From CAZPXZ01 sp965219495 (GTDB lineage: Bacteria > Pseudomonadota > Alphaproteobacteria > Rhodobacterales > CAZPXZ01), in assembly GCA_965219495.1 (NCBI GenBank), contig OZ244777.1, positions 4,588,001 through 4,652,000 of the forward strand: a stretch of 64,000 nucleotides of DNA, given 5' to 3'. The notes beneath the pieces are model-generated. The model made no database searches. It saw only the letters and a program-made list of their open reading frames with translations, and was not told the origin of the DNA. The translations under genes were made by a program, and so were the position numbers. This document shows positions 17,470 to 26,566 of the stretch, piece after piece. How positions within the stretch are numbered: position 1 is the stretch's first letter; each line of letters opens with the position of its first letter.

Positions 17470-19539
17470 TCAACTCGCAGTTGCATCGCTTCGCGCCGGC
17501 GGTGGCGGTTGAAGTATCGTCCGATAGACGCGCGTTCCTTCGATGACTCGCTGCACATAGTTCCGCGTTTCGGAAAGCGGTATGAGTTCGATCCAGTTGT
17601 ACATTTGGATGGGACCGCGTCTGGGATCTCCAAACTTGGCGATCCATTTGCCGACATTTCCTGAACCCGCGTTGTAAGCGGCGAGAACCATCGGCAACGA
17701 CCCGTCGAACCGTTCCAGCAGGTCGGCAAGTACGGTGGTTCCAAGCGCTACGTTGTAGCCGCGGTCCGCGCGCAACTGGTCCTTGCGATAGGGCAAGCCG
17801 AAACGGCGTGCGTAGGTTCGTGCTGTTCCCGGCATGAGCTGCATCAATCCCTGTGCGCCCGCCGTACTCACAGCGTTCGCATCAAACCCGCTTTCCTGGT
17901 TTGCGACCGCATAGGCTAGTGCCCGCGGCACCTCTCCGGCTACTTTGGCAAGCGGGAATTCGTTGTCCTCAGGAACCGGAAACAGCAGCGCGGGCAGGTT
18001 CCGGCCCTTTTGGACTCCTCGCTTGGTTGCCCGAATCGCGAGGCGAAGCGTTCCGAGTTCCACGCAATAAGCATGTAATATGTGGAGTTCCTCGTCAGTT
18101 CTCGCGGTGTCCGCCAGATGCAGCACAAATGGCCTTGCCAGGTCCTCCGCACTGGCCTCGGCAAGCATGCGGACGATCTGTGGAAGCTCACGCACTTCGA
18201 ACCGCGCGAACGCAATTGCGGAAAACCTGGGCAGGGGCGGCAAGTCAATTCCAATGCCCAGTTCGCGAATAGCGTATTGCCCGTAATAGGTTTCAGGGTA
18301 ACGCGCAGCTGCCGCCATATACTCCACAACTTCCGGGATTCGTTGGAGTTCGCGTGCGGCGAGGCCCGACCAGTATTCGGAGCGGGCTACGGATATTGGC
18401 AGCCTGACCGTATCCCTCATCGAGCGAAAGTGGGCAAGAGCCTGTTCGGCTTTGCCAAGAAACTCCAGTGCAATCCAGCCGGCAAGCCAGGCGGCTTCCG
18501 CCCGGTCGGCGCCCGAGAAGCGGTCGTGCCGTGCCGCCAGTCGATACGCCTCGGCAAATCGTTTCTCACCGAGAAGTCGCCGAATGTAGTAGTTGCTTTC
18601 GTACCACCATAGGGACGGTTTTCCGAGTTTCTCGGGAAGCACTGCAAGCAGTTGCAGGGCTTCCTCATGCAGTCTTGAACGGCGCCGCCAGCGCAATCGT
18701 TCGAAGGCCAGGCCCGGATGTTTCTCAAGACTCTCAGGAACGCGGCGAACGGCATCGTCGACGCCATATTGGCGTCCAGCAAGTCGAATTCGTGCTTCCC
18801 CAAGCAGCCGAATCGGTGTGGATACGCGAGAGAGTTGGCGGTTCGCAGAGCCCCAATGCCCATCCCAGATCATGCGGTCGAGGCGTTCGGTGTGGTCGGT
18901 CGCGGTAACCGCACCCGGGAATCCCTGAAGCAAGCGGTGTTCGTCACCTGCGGACAGATCGGAAGTCGTCCAGGCCAACCGGGCCACGCGACCGGCGTTC
19001 TCATCTTGTCTCCGGGTCTGGAGCGCCTCCGCCCATCGTAGCAGGCCGCGTCCGGAAACCGGCGGATGCGCATCAAAGAGCGCCAGCATCTCGTTTGCCG
19101 GCAGGTCAGGTGGTAGCCGTGCTTCCAGTCTCTCTTGCAACAATTTCCGATGCGGCCAGTGGGGGTTCTGATCGAAGAACGCGCGGGTGGCTGCATATGT
19201 AGGACGATCCTCGTCGGACCGCAGCAGCATCCAGGCGACGTATTTCTTCGGCAATGTGCTTTCGGCTTGCACGACAGCGTCAACGGACGAGTGCCAAGCG
19301 CCTATCCGGGCAAATCCCAGGGCTTTGACGAACAGCCTGTGGTCGTTAGCGGAAAGAAGTCGGGTTCCTCGACGCGATTCATGTAGAAAAGGGCGCGATA
19401 CCGGGGGCGCTTCAACGAGAAGTTTGGCGGCTGATCTTGGAGGGGGAAGTTCGTCGCCTTCGATGCCAGGAACGAGCGCAATTGTGAGCAGCAGCGTCGC
19501 GGCGCAGCATGCACCGGCTATTCCGGGCCGAATGGCCAA
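17470..19539 (-). CDS. slt: Soluble lytic murein transglycosylase (Slt70-like)
   Basis: This 689-aa protein has an N-terminal signal sequence (ACCAATLLLTIALVPGIEG), so it is periplasmic. A long alpha-helical superhelix precedes a C-terminal SLT domain. The catalytic glutamate is in VANQESGFDANAVS, followed by AGAQGLMQLMPGTA and the LVLAAYNAG-like block of the family. It cleaves glycan strands of murein to 1,6-anhydromuropeptides during wall turnover. It lies 9 bp downstream of phaC on the same strand and may be co-transcribed with it. It converges with yejF. Confidence 0.92.
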   Translation of the reverse strand: MAIRPGIAGACCAATLLLTIALVPGIEGDELPPPRSAAKLLVEAPPVSRPFLHESRRGTRLLSANDHRLFVKALGFARIGAWHSSVDAVVQAESTLPKKYVAWMLLRSDEDRPTYAATRAFFDQNPHWPHRKLLQERLEARLPPDLPANEMLALFDAHPPVSGRGLLRWAEALQTRRQDENAGRVARLAWTTSDLSAGDEHRLLQGFPGAVTATDHTERLDRMIWDGHWGSANRQLSRVSTPIRLLGEARIRLAGRQYGVDDAVRRVPESLEKHPGLAFERLRWRRRSRLHEEALQLLAVLPEKLGKPSLWWYESNYYIRRLLGEKRFAEAYRLAARHDRFSGADRAEAAWLAGWIALEFLGKAEQALAHFRSMRDTVRLPISVARSEYWSGLAARELQRIPEVVEYMAAAARYPETYYGQYAIRELGIGIDLPPLPRFSAIAFARFEVRELPQIVRMLAEASAEDLARPFVLHLADTARTDEELHILHAYCVELGTLRLAIRATKRGVQKGRNLPALLFPVPEDNEFPLAKVAGEVPRALAYAVANQESGFDANAVSTAGAQGLMQLMPGTARTYARRFGLPYRKDQLRADRGYNVALGTTVLADLLERFDGSLPMVLAAYNAGSGNVGKWIAKFGDPRRGPIQMYNWIELIPLSETRNYVQRVIEGTRVYRTILQPPPPARSDATAS

Positions 19540-19548
19540 GTGGCCCGG

Positions 19549-21357
19549 TCAGCTGCTGACGCGTTCCAGGACGTAGGATCCTGGCGCGTCTTCCAGAGGC
19601 TTCAGATTTCCTTCGCCAGGCTGGCGCGCCTCGACCTCGCCTCCCGCGTGTTCGGACAGCCAACTGCCCCAGTCATCCCACCAGGAACCTTCGTGCCGGT
19701 CCGCTTGTTCCAGCCAAGCGTCTGGCGAGGCGGAATCGGCGTTTCCTGTCCAGTAACAGTATTTTCCGGCCGCTGGCGGGTTGATGACGCCGGCGATATG
19801 CCCGGATCCTCCCAGCACAAACCGAACCGGAGAGGCAAGGCGTTGCGTAGCGCTCCAAGACGACCGCCAGGGCGCAATGTGGTCGTCCTTGGTGGCAAGA
19901 ATGTAGCACGGGGCTTCGATGTTCTTCAGGTCGATGGGAACTCCGTCCAGCACGATATGCCCGGGTTTTGCAAGTCCGTTTTCCAGGTAGAATTTTCGCA
20001 GGTAATAGGCCAGCATTGCTGCGGGCAAGTGAGTGGAATCAGCGTTCCAGTAAAGCAAATCGAACGGAATTGGTTGGCGTCCCATCAAGTAATTGTTGAC
20101 TACGAAAGACCAAATCAGATCGTTCTCCCTCATCATGGAGAACATTCGCGTCATGTGCTTTCCTTCGAGATAGCCCTTCTCCGCCGCATATTGCTCAATC
20201 CGTTCGATCTGATCTTCGTCGACGAAGATTCCAATCTCGCCAACGTCGTCAAAATCGAAGAGTGTCGCAAGCAAGGTAGCCGAGGCGATGCGCGAATCAC
20301 CCCGCGCACCCAGCAGGGCGAGGGCGGTGACGGTCAATATGCCGCCGATGCAGAATCCCAAGACATTGACTTCCCGTTCGCCTGTGGCTCGCTCGATCGC
20401 ATCGATCGCTTCCAGCGGGCCTTCACGGAGATAATCTTCAAAGGTCTTGTGCGCCAAGTCTTCGCGGGGGTTCACCCAGGAGATCACAAAGAGCGTATGG
20501 CCCTGATCAGTAGCCCATTTGATCAGGCTGTTTTTCGGCCTGAGATCCAGGACGTAATACTTGTTGATCCAATGCGGAATGAATAGAAGCGGGCGTCGCG
20601 CCACCCTTTCGGTTGAGGGTTCGTACTGGATCAGTTGCATCAATTCATTTTGGTAAACGACCTTGCCCGGTGTTGCGGCCACGTTTTCGCCGACGCGGAA
20701 GGCGTTTTCGTCGGTCATGGAGATCCGGAGTTCGCCGCGGCCCTTTTCAAGATCCGCCAGAAGATGCTCGAGACCGGTGACGAGGTTTGCGCCGTTGGTT
20801 TCCATCGTGCGCCCGAGCACTTCCGGATTCGTCGCCACAAAATTTGCAGGCGAGGCCGCGCTCACAAACTGGCGCGTATAGAAGGCAACCTTTTCGCGGT
20901 CCTTCGGATCAACGCCGTCCGTGTCCTTTACGAGATTCTGCATCCACTCCGAGGTGAGAAGATAGGCGCGTCGCAGGTGATCGTAGATCGCGCTTTCTTC
21001 CCAGGCATCGCCGCGAAACCGGCGGTCCGCGGGGATTTCCGGATGGTCCGCATCGTTACCCTGCAGCCGCCGGGCGGTCGACCCCCAGAGTTCCGCGCCC
21101 TGTCGAAAAAACTCGGCCGAAGCTTCCGTAAGTTTGTCGGGATTGGACCATAGAGCGACCGTGAAAGCGCTAAATGCCTTGCCGATCGCGGCGGGATCCA
21201 CGAACTGAAACTCGCGGTCGGCAATTGCCTTCGCTTGGCGCTGCCAGAATGCTGAGGACACTCGCCCACTCATTTCGGCGATTCGCGCCCAGCGGCGAGC
21301 CTGCTCTGCCGTATCATCCGGCGAAGGACTTGCATTCGAAGAACTGGTTTCTTGCAT
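19549..21357 (-). CDS. phaC: Class I poly(3-hydroxyalkanoate) synthase
   Basis: This 602-aa PhaC carries the PhaC N-terminal domain and an alpha/beta-hydrolase catalytic core. The lipase-like box GFCIGG holds the nucleophile C336; the Asp is in ATKDDHIAPW and the His in GGSGHIAGVINPP. It polymerises hydroxyacyl-CoA into storage granules. The class I assignment rests on length (about 600 aa) and the absence of a phaE neighbour. No phaA, phaB or phasin gene is nearby. The upstream region (21358-22383) should hold its promoter. Confidence 0.94.
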   Translation of the reverse strand: MQETSSSNASPSPDDTAEQARRWARIAEMSGRVSSAFWQRQAKAIADREFQFVDPAAIGKAFSAFTVALWSNPDKLTEASAEFFRQGAELWGSTARRLQGNDADHPEIPADRRFRGDAWEESAIYDHLRRAYLLTSEWMQNLVKDTDGVDPKDREKVAFYTRQFVSAASPANFVATNPEVLGRTMETNGANLVTGLEHLLADLEKGRGELRISMTDENAFRVGENVAATPGKVVYQNELMQLIQYEPSTERVARRPLLFIPHWINKYYVLDLRPKNSLIKWATDQGHTLFVISWVNPREDLAHKTFEDYLREGPLEAIDAIERATGEREVNVLGFCIGGILTVTALALLGARGDSRIASATLLATLFDFDDVGEIGIFVDEDQIERIEQYAAEKGYLEGKHMTRMFSMMRENDLIWSFVVNNYLMGRQPIPFDLLYWNADSTHLPAAMLAYYLRKFYLENGLAKPGHIVLDGVPIDLKNIEAPCYILATKDDHIAPWRSSWSATQRLASPVRFVLGGSGHIAGVINPPAAGKYCYWTGNADSASPDAWLEQADRHEGSWWDDWGSWLSEHAGGEVEARQPGEGNLKPLEDAPGSYVLERVSS

Positions 21358-22383
21358 CGGGATCCTTTCCGCTTCAGTTTTCGTGGACCCGAATCCAGAC
21401 GGGCGGGACCGGTCCTCCGGGGAGATTCCCCAGAGTGCCCCACTTTAACCGGTCGGCCGTATGTGGAGAACCGCTTGACCGTCAGCCTCAGATTCTCTCC
21501 TAGCACAGTGCGCCATGTGTAGTCGATGCATCTATGCCGAGGTGCACCACTCGCCGCGTTTGCAACTTTGTCCGAGCGGCTTCCTTTCGGATTCTGCACA
21601 TCGGCGGATGCCTGCGGACGAGTCCCGGCGCCATGCTGCGTAAGAAGCGTCAGGATCGGTACTTGGCTCCCATGCTACAACCAGCTGGCGACGAGAAATT
21701 GCAGGAAAGACACCATCCCGCTTGATGAGTAGATCAAGGGAACGGCTCTCGAAAATGCCTGCGCCGGAAAAAACCTGGGGAGCACCTGTTCAGGCGCTTC
21801 AGGACACGCGGGTATGCCTCACCGAGACGACGGCGCGTGTCCGCAGTAAGCCGCGCCCGGCAACTGAAAACCTCGAACACCGGCCGAGGGTCACCGGTGA
21901 CGGAGGCGGGATCGTGTTTCATGTAAGGATCAGTTTTGGTGCTGTATTGAATCGATTTTGTCATCCCTTCTGCGCCTGCGCAATCGGAAGCTGAATTGCT
22001 GTCAACTTGAATTCATGAGCCTGAATTTGTTCTCATTTGGCGAGAAGCTTCAACAAGAATGTCGAGGATCCCGGAAAGCCGGAAAAGCGCCGCGATTCTC
22101 CGCGATGAAGCTGCTCGTGGAGGAGACACACCGGAGCCGCGACTCCGGCTCAACGTACGCTTCGCGTGAATGCCGACATTCCGGTATTGAGCGTGACGTA
22201 CGTGGCGCGCTTCCACAATTGCGCATTCCGTGTTTCAATCCGGATGGAGTTCGAAACGCGGATACGAGTGGAAACGGTCGACGCGATCCGTTCGCGCTGT
22301 TCCAGAGGCTGGCGGTTCGCCGGAGTTGCGTGCCGCAGCCATCGTTGTGGCGACTTCGTCGCTCGTGGAAGAAAGGTAATGAC
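21358..22383 (+). other. 1-kb divergent intergenic region between phaC and glyA
   Basis: No gene is convincing on either strand. Short frames lack recognisable domains. A small GC-rich hairpin is present around 22132-22150 (GGAGCCG...CGGCTC). Riboswitches sometimes linked to glyA were considered, but no conserved core was recognised. The stretch must hold the two divergent promoters. Confidence 0.45.
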
Positions 22384-23655
22384 GTGAAAGCATCTTTTAC
22401 TTCCACGATCGCCGAATCCGATCCGGTAATTGCCGAAGCGCTTTCGAAAGAACGGCGTCGTCAGCAAGATCAGATCGAATTGATCGCTTCGGAAAACATC
22501 GTTAGCCGGGCAGTGCTGGATGCGCTGGGTCACGAAATAACGAACAAGACGCTGGAAGGGTATCCTGGCGCTCGTTTCCATGGCGGTGGCCAGTACGCCG
22601 ATGTCGTCGAACAGGCTGCGATCGACCGTGCGTGCGAATTATTCGACTGTGCATACGCCAATGTGCAGCCACATTCGGGCAGCCAAGCGAATTTGGCCGT
22701 GTTTTTTGCGCTTCTCCGGCCCGGCGACCGTGTGCTCAGCCTGGAACTTGCCGCCGGCGGACACCTGAGCCACGGCTTGCCTTCCAACCTCTCCGGTCGC
22801 TGGTTTGAGGCGCTTCATTACGGGGTTGATCGCGAAACCGGGACCATCGACTACGAGGCGCTCAAGAAGCAGGCCCTGGAAACGCGCCCACGCCTGCTGA
22901 TTGCCGGCGGCTCCGCCTATCCCCGGGCTTTCGACTTCGAGAATCTGGCCGCGATCTCGAAAGAGGCGGGCGCGTATTTGCTCGTCGACATGGCGCATAT
23001 CGCCGGCCTGGTTGCGGGCCGGGCACACCCGTCGCCGCTTCCTCACGCCGACATCGTCACCTGCACCACAACCAAGACGCTGCGAGGTCCGCGCGGGGGG
23101 CTTATCCTTTCCCGGGAGGAATTCTGGAGCAAGAAAATCCAGTCTTCCGTCTTTCCGGGCGTGCAGGGCAGCATTCACACCCAGGTGATCGCGGCGAAGG
23201 CGGTCTGTCTGGGTGAGGCACTGCGGCCGGAATTTCGGAATTACGCCAGACAGGTCACGAGAAATTCTGCGGCTTTGGCCGGGGCCCTGGCAGACGGCGG
23301 CATGGCAATCGTTACCGGTGGAACGGACACGCATGTGGTTCTACTGGATCTTGCGGATCTGGGCCTGACCGGTGCGGCTGCTGAGACCCTTCTCGAACAG
23401 GGCAACATCACGTCCAACAGGAACCCGATTCCGTTCGACGTGGCCAATCCGTCCGAGTGGAGGGGTTTGCGATTGGGCGTCGCCTCCGCAACCACACGCG
23501 GTCTGCGGGAGACCGAGTTCAAGCGTCTCGGTAGTCAGATTGTGTCGCTGTTCAGGTCGGTTGATAACGGGGATAGCAGCGCCATTGGTGAAACGAAGGA
23601 GCTTGTGGCTGAACTTTGCCGATCATTTCCGATCGGTTCAGGTGATCTTCGCTGA
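22384..23655 (+). CDS. glyA: Serine hydroxymethyltransferase (GlyA family)
   Basis: This 423-aa PLP enzyme interconverts serine plus tetrahydrofolate with glycine plus methylene-THF. Family blocks are clear: QIELIASENIVS, EGYPGARFHGG, ANVQPHSGSQAN, VDMAHIAGLVAG and TLRGPRGGLIL. The PLP-binding lysine is K231. The residue before it is Thr (TTTKTLRGP), where most SHMTs have His (THKTL), a small active-site difference. GTG 22384 with GAAAGG upstream gives the usual N-terminus; an ATG far upstream (21958) is not supported. It is monocistronic and divergent from phaC. Confidence 0.92.
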   Translation: MKASFTSTIAESDPVIAEALSKERRRQQDQIELIASENIVSRAVLDALGHEITNKTLEGYPGARFHGGGQYADVVEQAAIDRACELFDCAYANVQPHSGSQANLAVFFALLRPGDRVLSLELAAGGHLSHGLPSNLSGRWFEALHYGVDRETGTIDYEALKKQALETRPRLLIAGGSAYPRAFDFENLAAISKEAGAYLLVDMAHIAGLVAGRAHPSPLPHADIVTCTTTKTLRGPRGGLILSREEFWSKKIQSSVFPGVQGSIHTQVIAAKAVCLGEALRPEFRNYARQVTRNSAALAGALADGGMAIVTGGTDTHVVLLDLADLGLTGAAAETLLEQGNITSNRNPIPFDVANPSEWRGLRLGVASATTRGLRETEFKRLGSQIVSLFRSVDNGDSSAIGETKELVAELCRSFPIGSGDLR

Positions 23656-23735
23656 AAAGGATCCGAACCTCTTCGCAGGGGCGGTTCCAAGCAGGCACCC
23701 GTGACCGGAACGGACGGGCGGCATGCGGAAAACGG

Positions 23736-24938
23736 TCAAGTCGGAGATCCATTTGTTAGATTCAGGATCGTCGACAGATATATGGAAGTTGCATCGACCA
23801 TTTGTCCAATCTCTACGAACTCGCTGGTACTGTGCGCCTGTTCAAGCGATCCGGGCCCGCAGATTACGCATGGAAATCCCAGATTTGGGGCATCGGATCC
23901 ACCCGGGAAGGCGCTGATTGCCGGGACAACGCCGAGAGTTAGCCGTGCCGCGTCACGCATCGCCCCCACGATCGGGGAGTCGACCGGCACGTCGAGCGGT
24001 TTCACATGCAGTGTCGGTTCAGAAATTTCAAATTGTAGACCGGGTCGGTGCGCCGCCAATTCGTGAAGGCGCTCGCGGTAACCCTCGATAATCTTGGCAA
24101 CGCTCTCGCCGGGCAGGTAGCGGCGGTCGACCTCCAGTTCGCATAGATCCGGCACCGCGGAAACGTTTTCGCCACCGCGAATGACGTTCATCGAGAATCG
24201 TCCTTTGCCGCACAACGGGTGGGCCGTTTCGGTCGATAGCAGTTCGCGATTGTAGTCGGCGAAAGCGCCGATGACGGCGCCCATCGCCTCGACGGCGTTG
24301 ATGCCTCGCTCCGGCACGCTCGAATGCGTCGCTCGACCGATCGTCCGGAAGCGGACGGCGAGCTGGCCCTTGTGGCTGGGACAGACCGCGAGCTCGGTGG
24401 GTTCGCCGATGATGCCGAAGTCCGCCCATGGGCCGTTCAGCCCGAAGTCCCGCGACCCGAGCATGACATGTTCTTCATCGCATATACCGGCGATGATCAA
24501 ATCGCCATCCAGCGCAAATTCATTCTCCCGCAACAGCCGTACCGTCTCCAGGTAGCAGGCGAGGGCGGCCTTCATGTCGCACGAACCGCGACCGAAGACA
24601 CAGTCACTCTGGATGACCGGATCGAAGGGATTCTCGTAGCCGTCAACGCCAAAAGTATCCATGTGCGCGGCGAGCATCACGGAAGGTCCAGGCCCCCGTC
24701 CCTTCAGTCGCCCCCAGACATTCGGACGTCCCGGAACGAGTTCACGCCGGCCCGTCTCAAGGCCGAGCGTTTCCAGGCGCCGGAGCAGGTCGTCAGCAAA
24801 TTCCTGCTCGCGCCGCCCCGGTTCCGGTGGATCGTAGAATGGATTGACGCTGCGCACGGAGACCAGTCCGCAAAGGTCTGCGATCAGGCGCTTTCGGTTC
24901 GGCGCGAACGTCCCGTGTTCGCAGGTTCCTTTGCTCAT
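23736..24938 (-). CDS. M20 family metallopeptidase (acetylornithine deacetylase/succinyl-diaminopimelate desuccinylase-like)
   Basis: This 400-aa M20 deacylase has metal-binding segments AAHMDTFG and GRGSCDMKAALA and the general-base region CDEEHVMLGS. The dimerisation-domain block RATHSSVPERGINAVEAM and a late GGSDAPNLG complete the fold. It hydrolyses an N-acyl amino acid or related amide in the cytoplasm; ArgE/DapE sub-function is not decidable. The ATG 24938 is preferred because upstream in-frame codons are not family-like. It converges with glyA and stands alone. Confidence 0.87.
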   Translation of the reverse strand: MSKGTCEHGTFAPNRKRLIADLCGLVSVRSVNPFYDPPEPGRREQEFADDLLRRLETLGLETGRRELVPGRPNVWGRLKGRGPGPSVMLAAHMDTFGVDGYENPFDPVIQSDCVFGRGSCDMKAALACYLETVRLLRENEFALDGDLIIAGICDEEHVMLGSRDFGLNGPWADFGIIGEPTELAVCPSHKGQLAVRFRTIGRATHSSVPERGINAVEAMGAVIGAFADYNRELLSTETAHPLCGKGRFSMNVIRGGENVSAVPDLCELEVDRRYLPGESVAKIIEGYRERLHELAAHRPGLQFEISEPTLHVKPLDVPVDSPIVGAMRDAARLTLGVVPAISAFPGGSDAPNLGFPCVICGPGSLEQAHSTSEFVEIGQMVDATSIYLSTILNLTNGSPT

Positions 24939-25557
24939 GAGAGTTCCCGTTGCAGCGAATGAGCAAGTCTTTCCGGCGGCCTGAGCCTGCTTTTGACCCG
25001 GACGATCGAGGCCACAGTCCTTATTGCGCCCTGCTTCCCGGAGAAAATACACATGTCTGGACATGACCCTGTTCTGCCGCGTGTGAAACTACCGCCCGGC
25101 TCGCTCTGGCCGCTCCGCGGGTTCCCGGTCCTGCCGGCGCCGGAAGAGGCGGGAACATTCCGCCAATTCCCACCCATGAACGCGCTAATTCCCTCTGCGG
25201 CGTATTCCTCGCCGGATTGATCATGCGGTTTGCGACCCGCCCGCGCGCCGGCAGTGCATGAATGCACAGAGCCAATCCTCTCAACACCTTCCGCGCAGGC
25301 ATGGCTGGCTTCGTGTGGCGCGGCTTCCGTCCCCCTGCGGCCCGCGTTTGCGGCCTTGAATTCCAGGAGCGTGAAACATTGCCCGGGCCGGTATGGAGAT
25401 GGCCTGGTTCAGTCCGGACTTTGCCCAATTGTACACGCGCCGAGCGACCCGGACGAGGAACATGGTCGGTCCTGCCCGGCCATCGGGATGCTGGTGCAAG
25501 GTGAGGCAAGGAAGATCCGCGCATTCGATCGATCGTGTTGCTGGTCAAAGCTCTTTC
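24939..25557 (+). other. Intergenic region carrying a dispersed repeat copy
   Basis: No gene was recognised between the M20 peptidase start and the decayed hydrolase. About 25089-25217 holds an inverted copy of the intergenic repeat listed separately; the rest shows nothing identifiable. Confidence 0.5.
25089..25217 (-). repeat. Dispersed intergenic repeat, copy C
   Basis: Read on the minus strand, this segment aligns with copies at about 30306-30430 and 41746-41870. Shared blocks are a TCCGG..GA start, GCAGxGGGxATTAGC, CGTT..GGGTGGGAAT and GGCGGxAA..TTCCCG. It lies in a gene-free gap, and it is the most diverged of the three. Confidence 0.6.
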
Positions 25558-26339
25558 TCAGTAGCTCAAGAATTCCTTGGTAGCCTGGATGAACGCCTCT
25601 TGCTGGTCGACGTGCAATCAATGCCCGGCGTCAGGGATGACTGCGTGTTCGCAGAACCGGTACATCGTTCGCAAAACTACAATTCCCTTGTCGTCGACAT
25701 ATTCTGAATGCGATCCGCTCACAAGGAGCGCAGGGGTCGCGGAGGAGTGTATAAGACGAGGAGGGAACCCCATAATTGCATCCATGTTGGCCTCGGTCGC
25801 GTCAAATCTGACTCGCCACCGGAAATTTGTCGCGTCCCGGACGAGGTCTTGCAACAGGAATGCCCGCAACTTTGAATCGGGGACAGCGTAGCGAAGCATT
25901 CGGTCTGCGTCCGTCCGCCGTCAGCAGGAATCGAGGTCGACGACACGCATGGCGTGGGTCAGCGGAAGTTGGGTGTGGGCGTATGCAACCGGCGCTATGT
26001 CGACGATCACCAGCCGGGCGACGAGGTTGGCGTGCATTGCGTTGAGCGCCATCGCGATCGTTCCGCCCATGCTGTGGCCGATGATGGTGGCTGGGGCAAT
26101 TCGCTGGTCGGTGAGGAGAGCGGCGATATCTGCGCCATCCCGGGGTAGTCCATTTCGTCAGACCACGGAGAAGCGCCGTGATTACGCAGGTCCACCGCGT
26201 ACACCCGGAAATCATTTGAAAGCGCGCCTGCAATGCGGCCCCAATTCCGACCGGAACCGAAGAGTCCGTGCAATAGAATTACAGGAGGGCCGTTGCCGCG
26301 AACGGTGAAGGTCAGCCGCAAAGGTTCGGATTCTCGCAT
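25558..26339 (-). pseudogene. Decayed alpha/beta-hydrolase (YbfF-like esterase)
   Basis: Remnants of one alpha/beta-hydrolase gene are spread over two frames. The N-terminus (MRESEPLRL, VILLHGLFGSGRNW, DLRNHGAS) reads to DEMDYPGMA. Near 26125 the frame must shift by one base to continue with DIAALLTDQR and the nucleophile elbow GHSMGG. A TGA at 25921-25923 then interrupts the frame, and another TGA at 25618-25620 stands where the family has Trp (AGHW) before the terminal QEAFIQATKEFLSY. Three independent lesions make it non-functional. Intact homologues are general short-chain esterases. An upstream ATG at 26372 would overlap the tRNA-His promoter region. Confidence 0.82.
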
Positions 26340-26349
26340 TCTGGCGCCT

Positions 26350-26380
26350 TTGCAAGGTGAATCTTCAATCAAATTATGAT
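26350..26380 (+). promoter_or_regulatory. Putative sigma-70 promoter of tRNA-His
   Basis: TTGCAA (26350-26355) and TATGAT (26375-26380) are separated by 19 bp. The -10 box ends 14 bp before the tRNA-His gene at 26395, the usual distance for a short 5' leader. The spacer is slightly long, so this is a moderate call. Confidence 0.45.
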
Positions 26381-26394
26381 AGTGCTTCGATCGG

Positions 26395-26471
26395 GCCGCC
26401 GTAGCTCAGTAGGTTAGAGCGCTTGATTGTGGATCAAGAGGTCCCCCGTTCGAACCGGGGCGGCGGTACCA
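26395..26471 (+). tRNA. tRNA-His (anticodon GTG)
   Basis: A full cloverleaf is present: acceptor GCCGCCG/CGGCGGT, D-arm GCTCAGTAGGTTAGAGC, anticodon stem CTTGA/TCAAG with loop TTGTGGA (anticodon GTG), T-arm CCCCG TTCGAAC CGGGG, and an encoded CCA. The discriminator is A73 and the first pair is G1:U72, unlike the G-1:C73 form of most bacteria. The base before G1 is G but faces A73. This matches the atypical tRNA-His described in many alphaproteobacteria. Confidence 0.95.
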
Positions 26472-26566
26472 GCAATTTGGCGCAACCGAGGACGCCGCTT
26501 GGCGTGTCGACCGTGCGCGCCTCCGCGAGACCTGCGAATAAGTTCCGTACTGCCGTTGGCGGAACT

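Noticed and set aside
22010..22383. Riboswitch upstream of glyA
   Set aside because: Only a small hairpin is visible; conserved ZTP or glycine riboswitch cores were not recognised.
25558..26339. Genetic code with TGA as Trp to explain the broken hydrolase
   Set aside because: Many other genes here end in TGA and use TGG for Trp, and the gene also has a frameshift.
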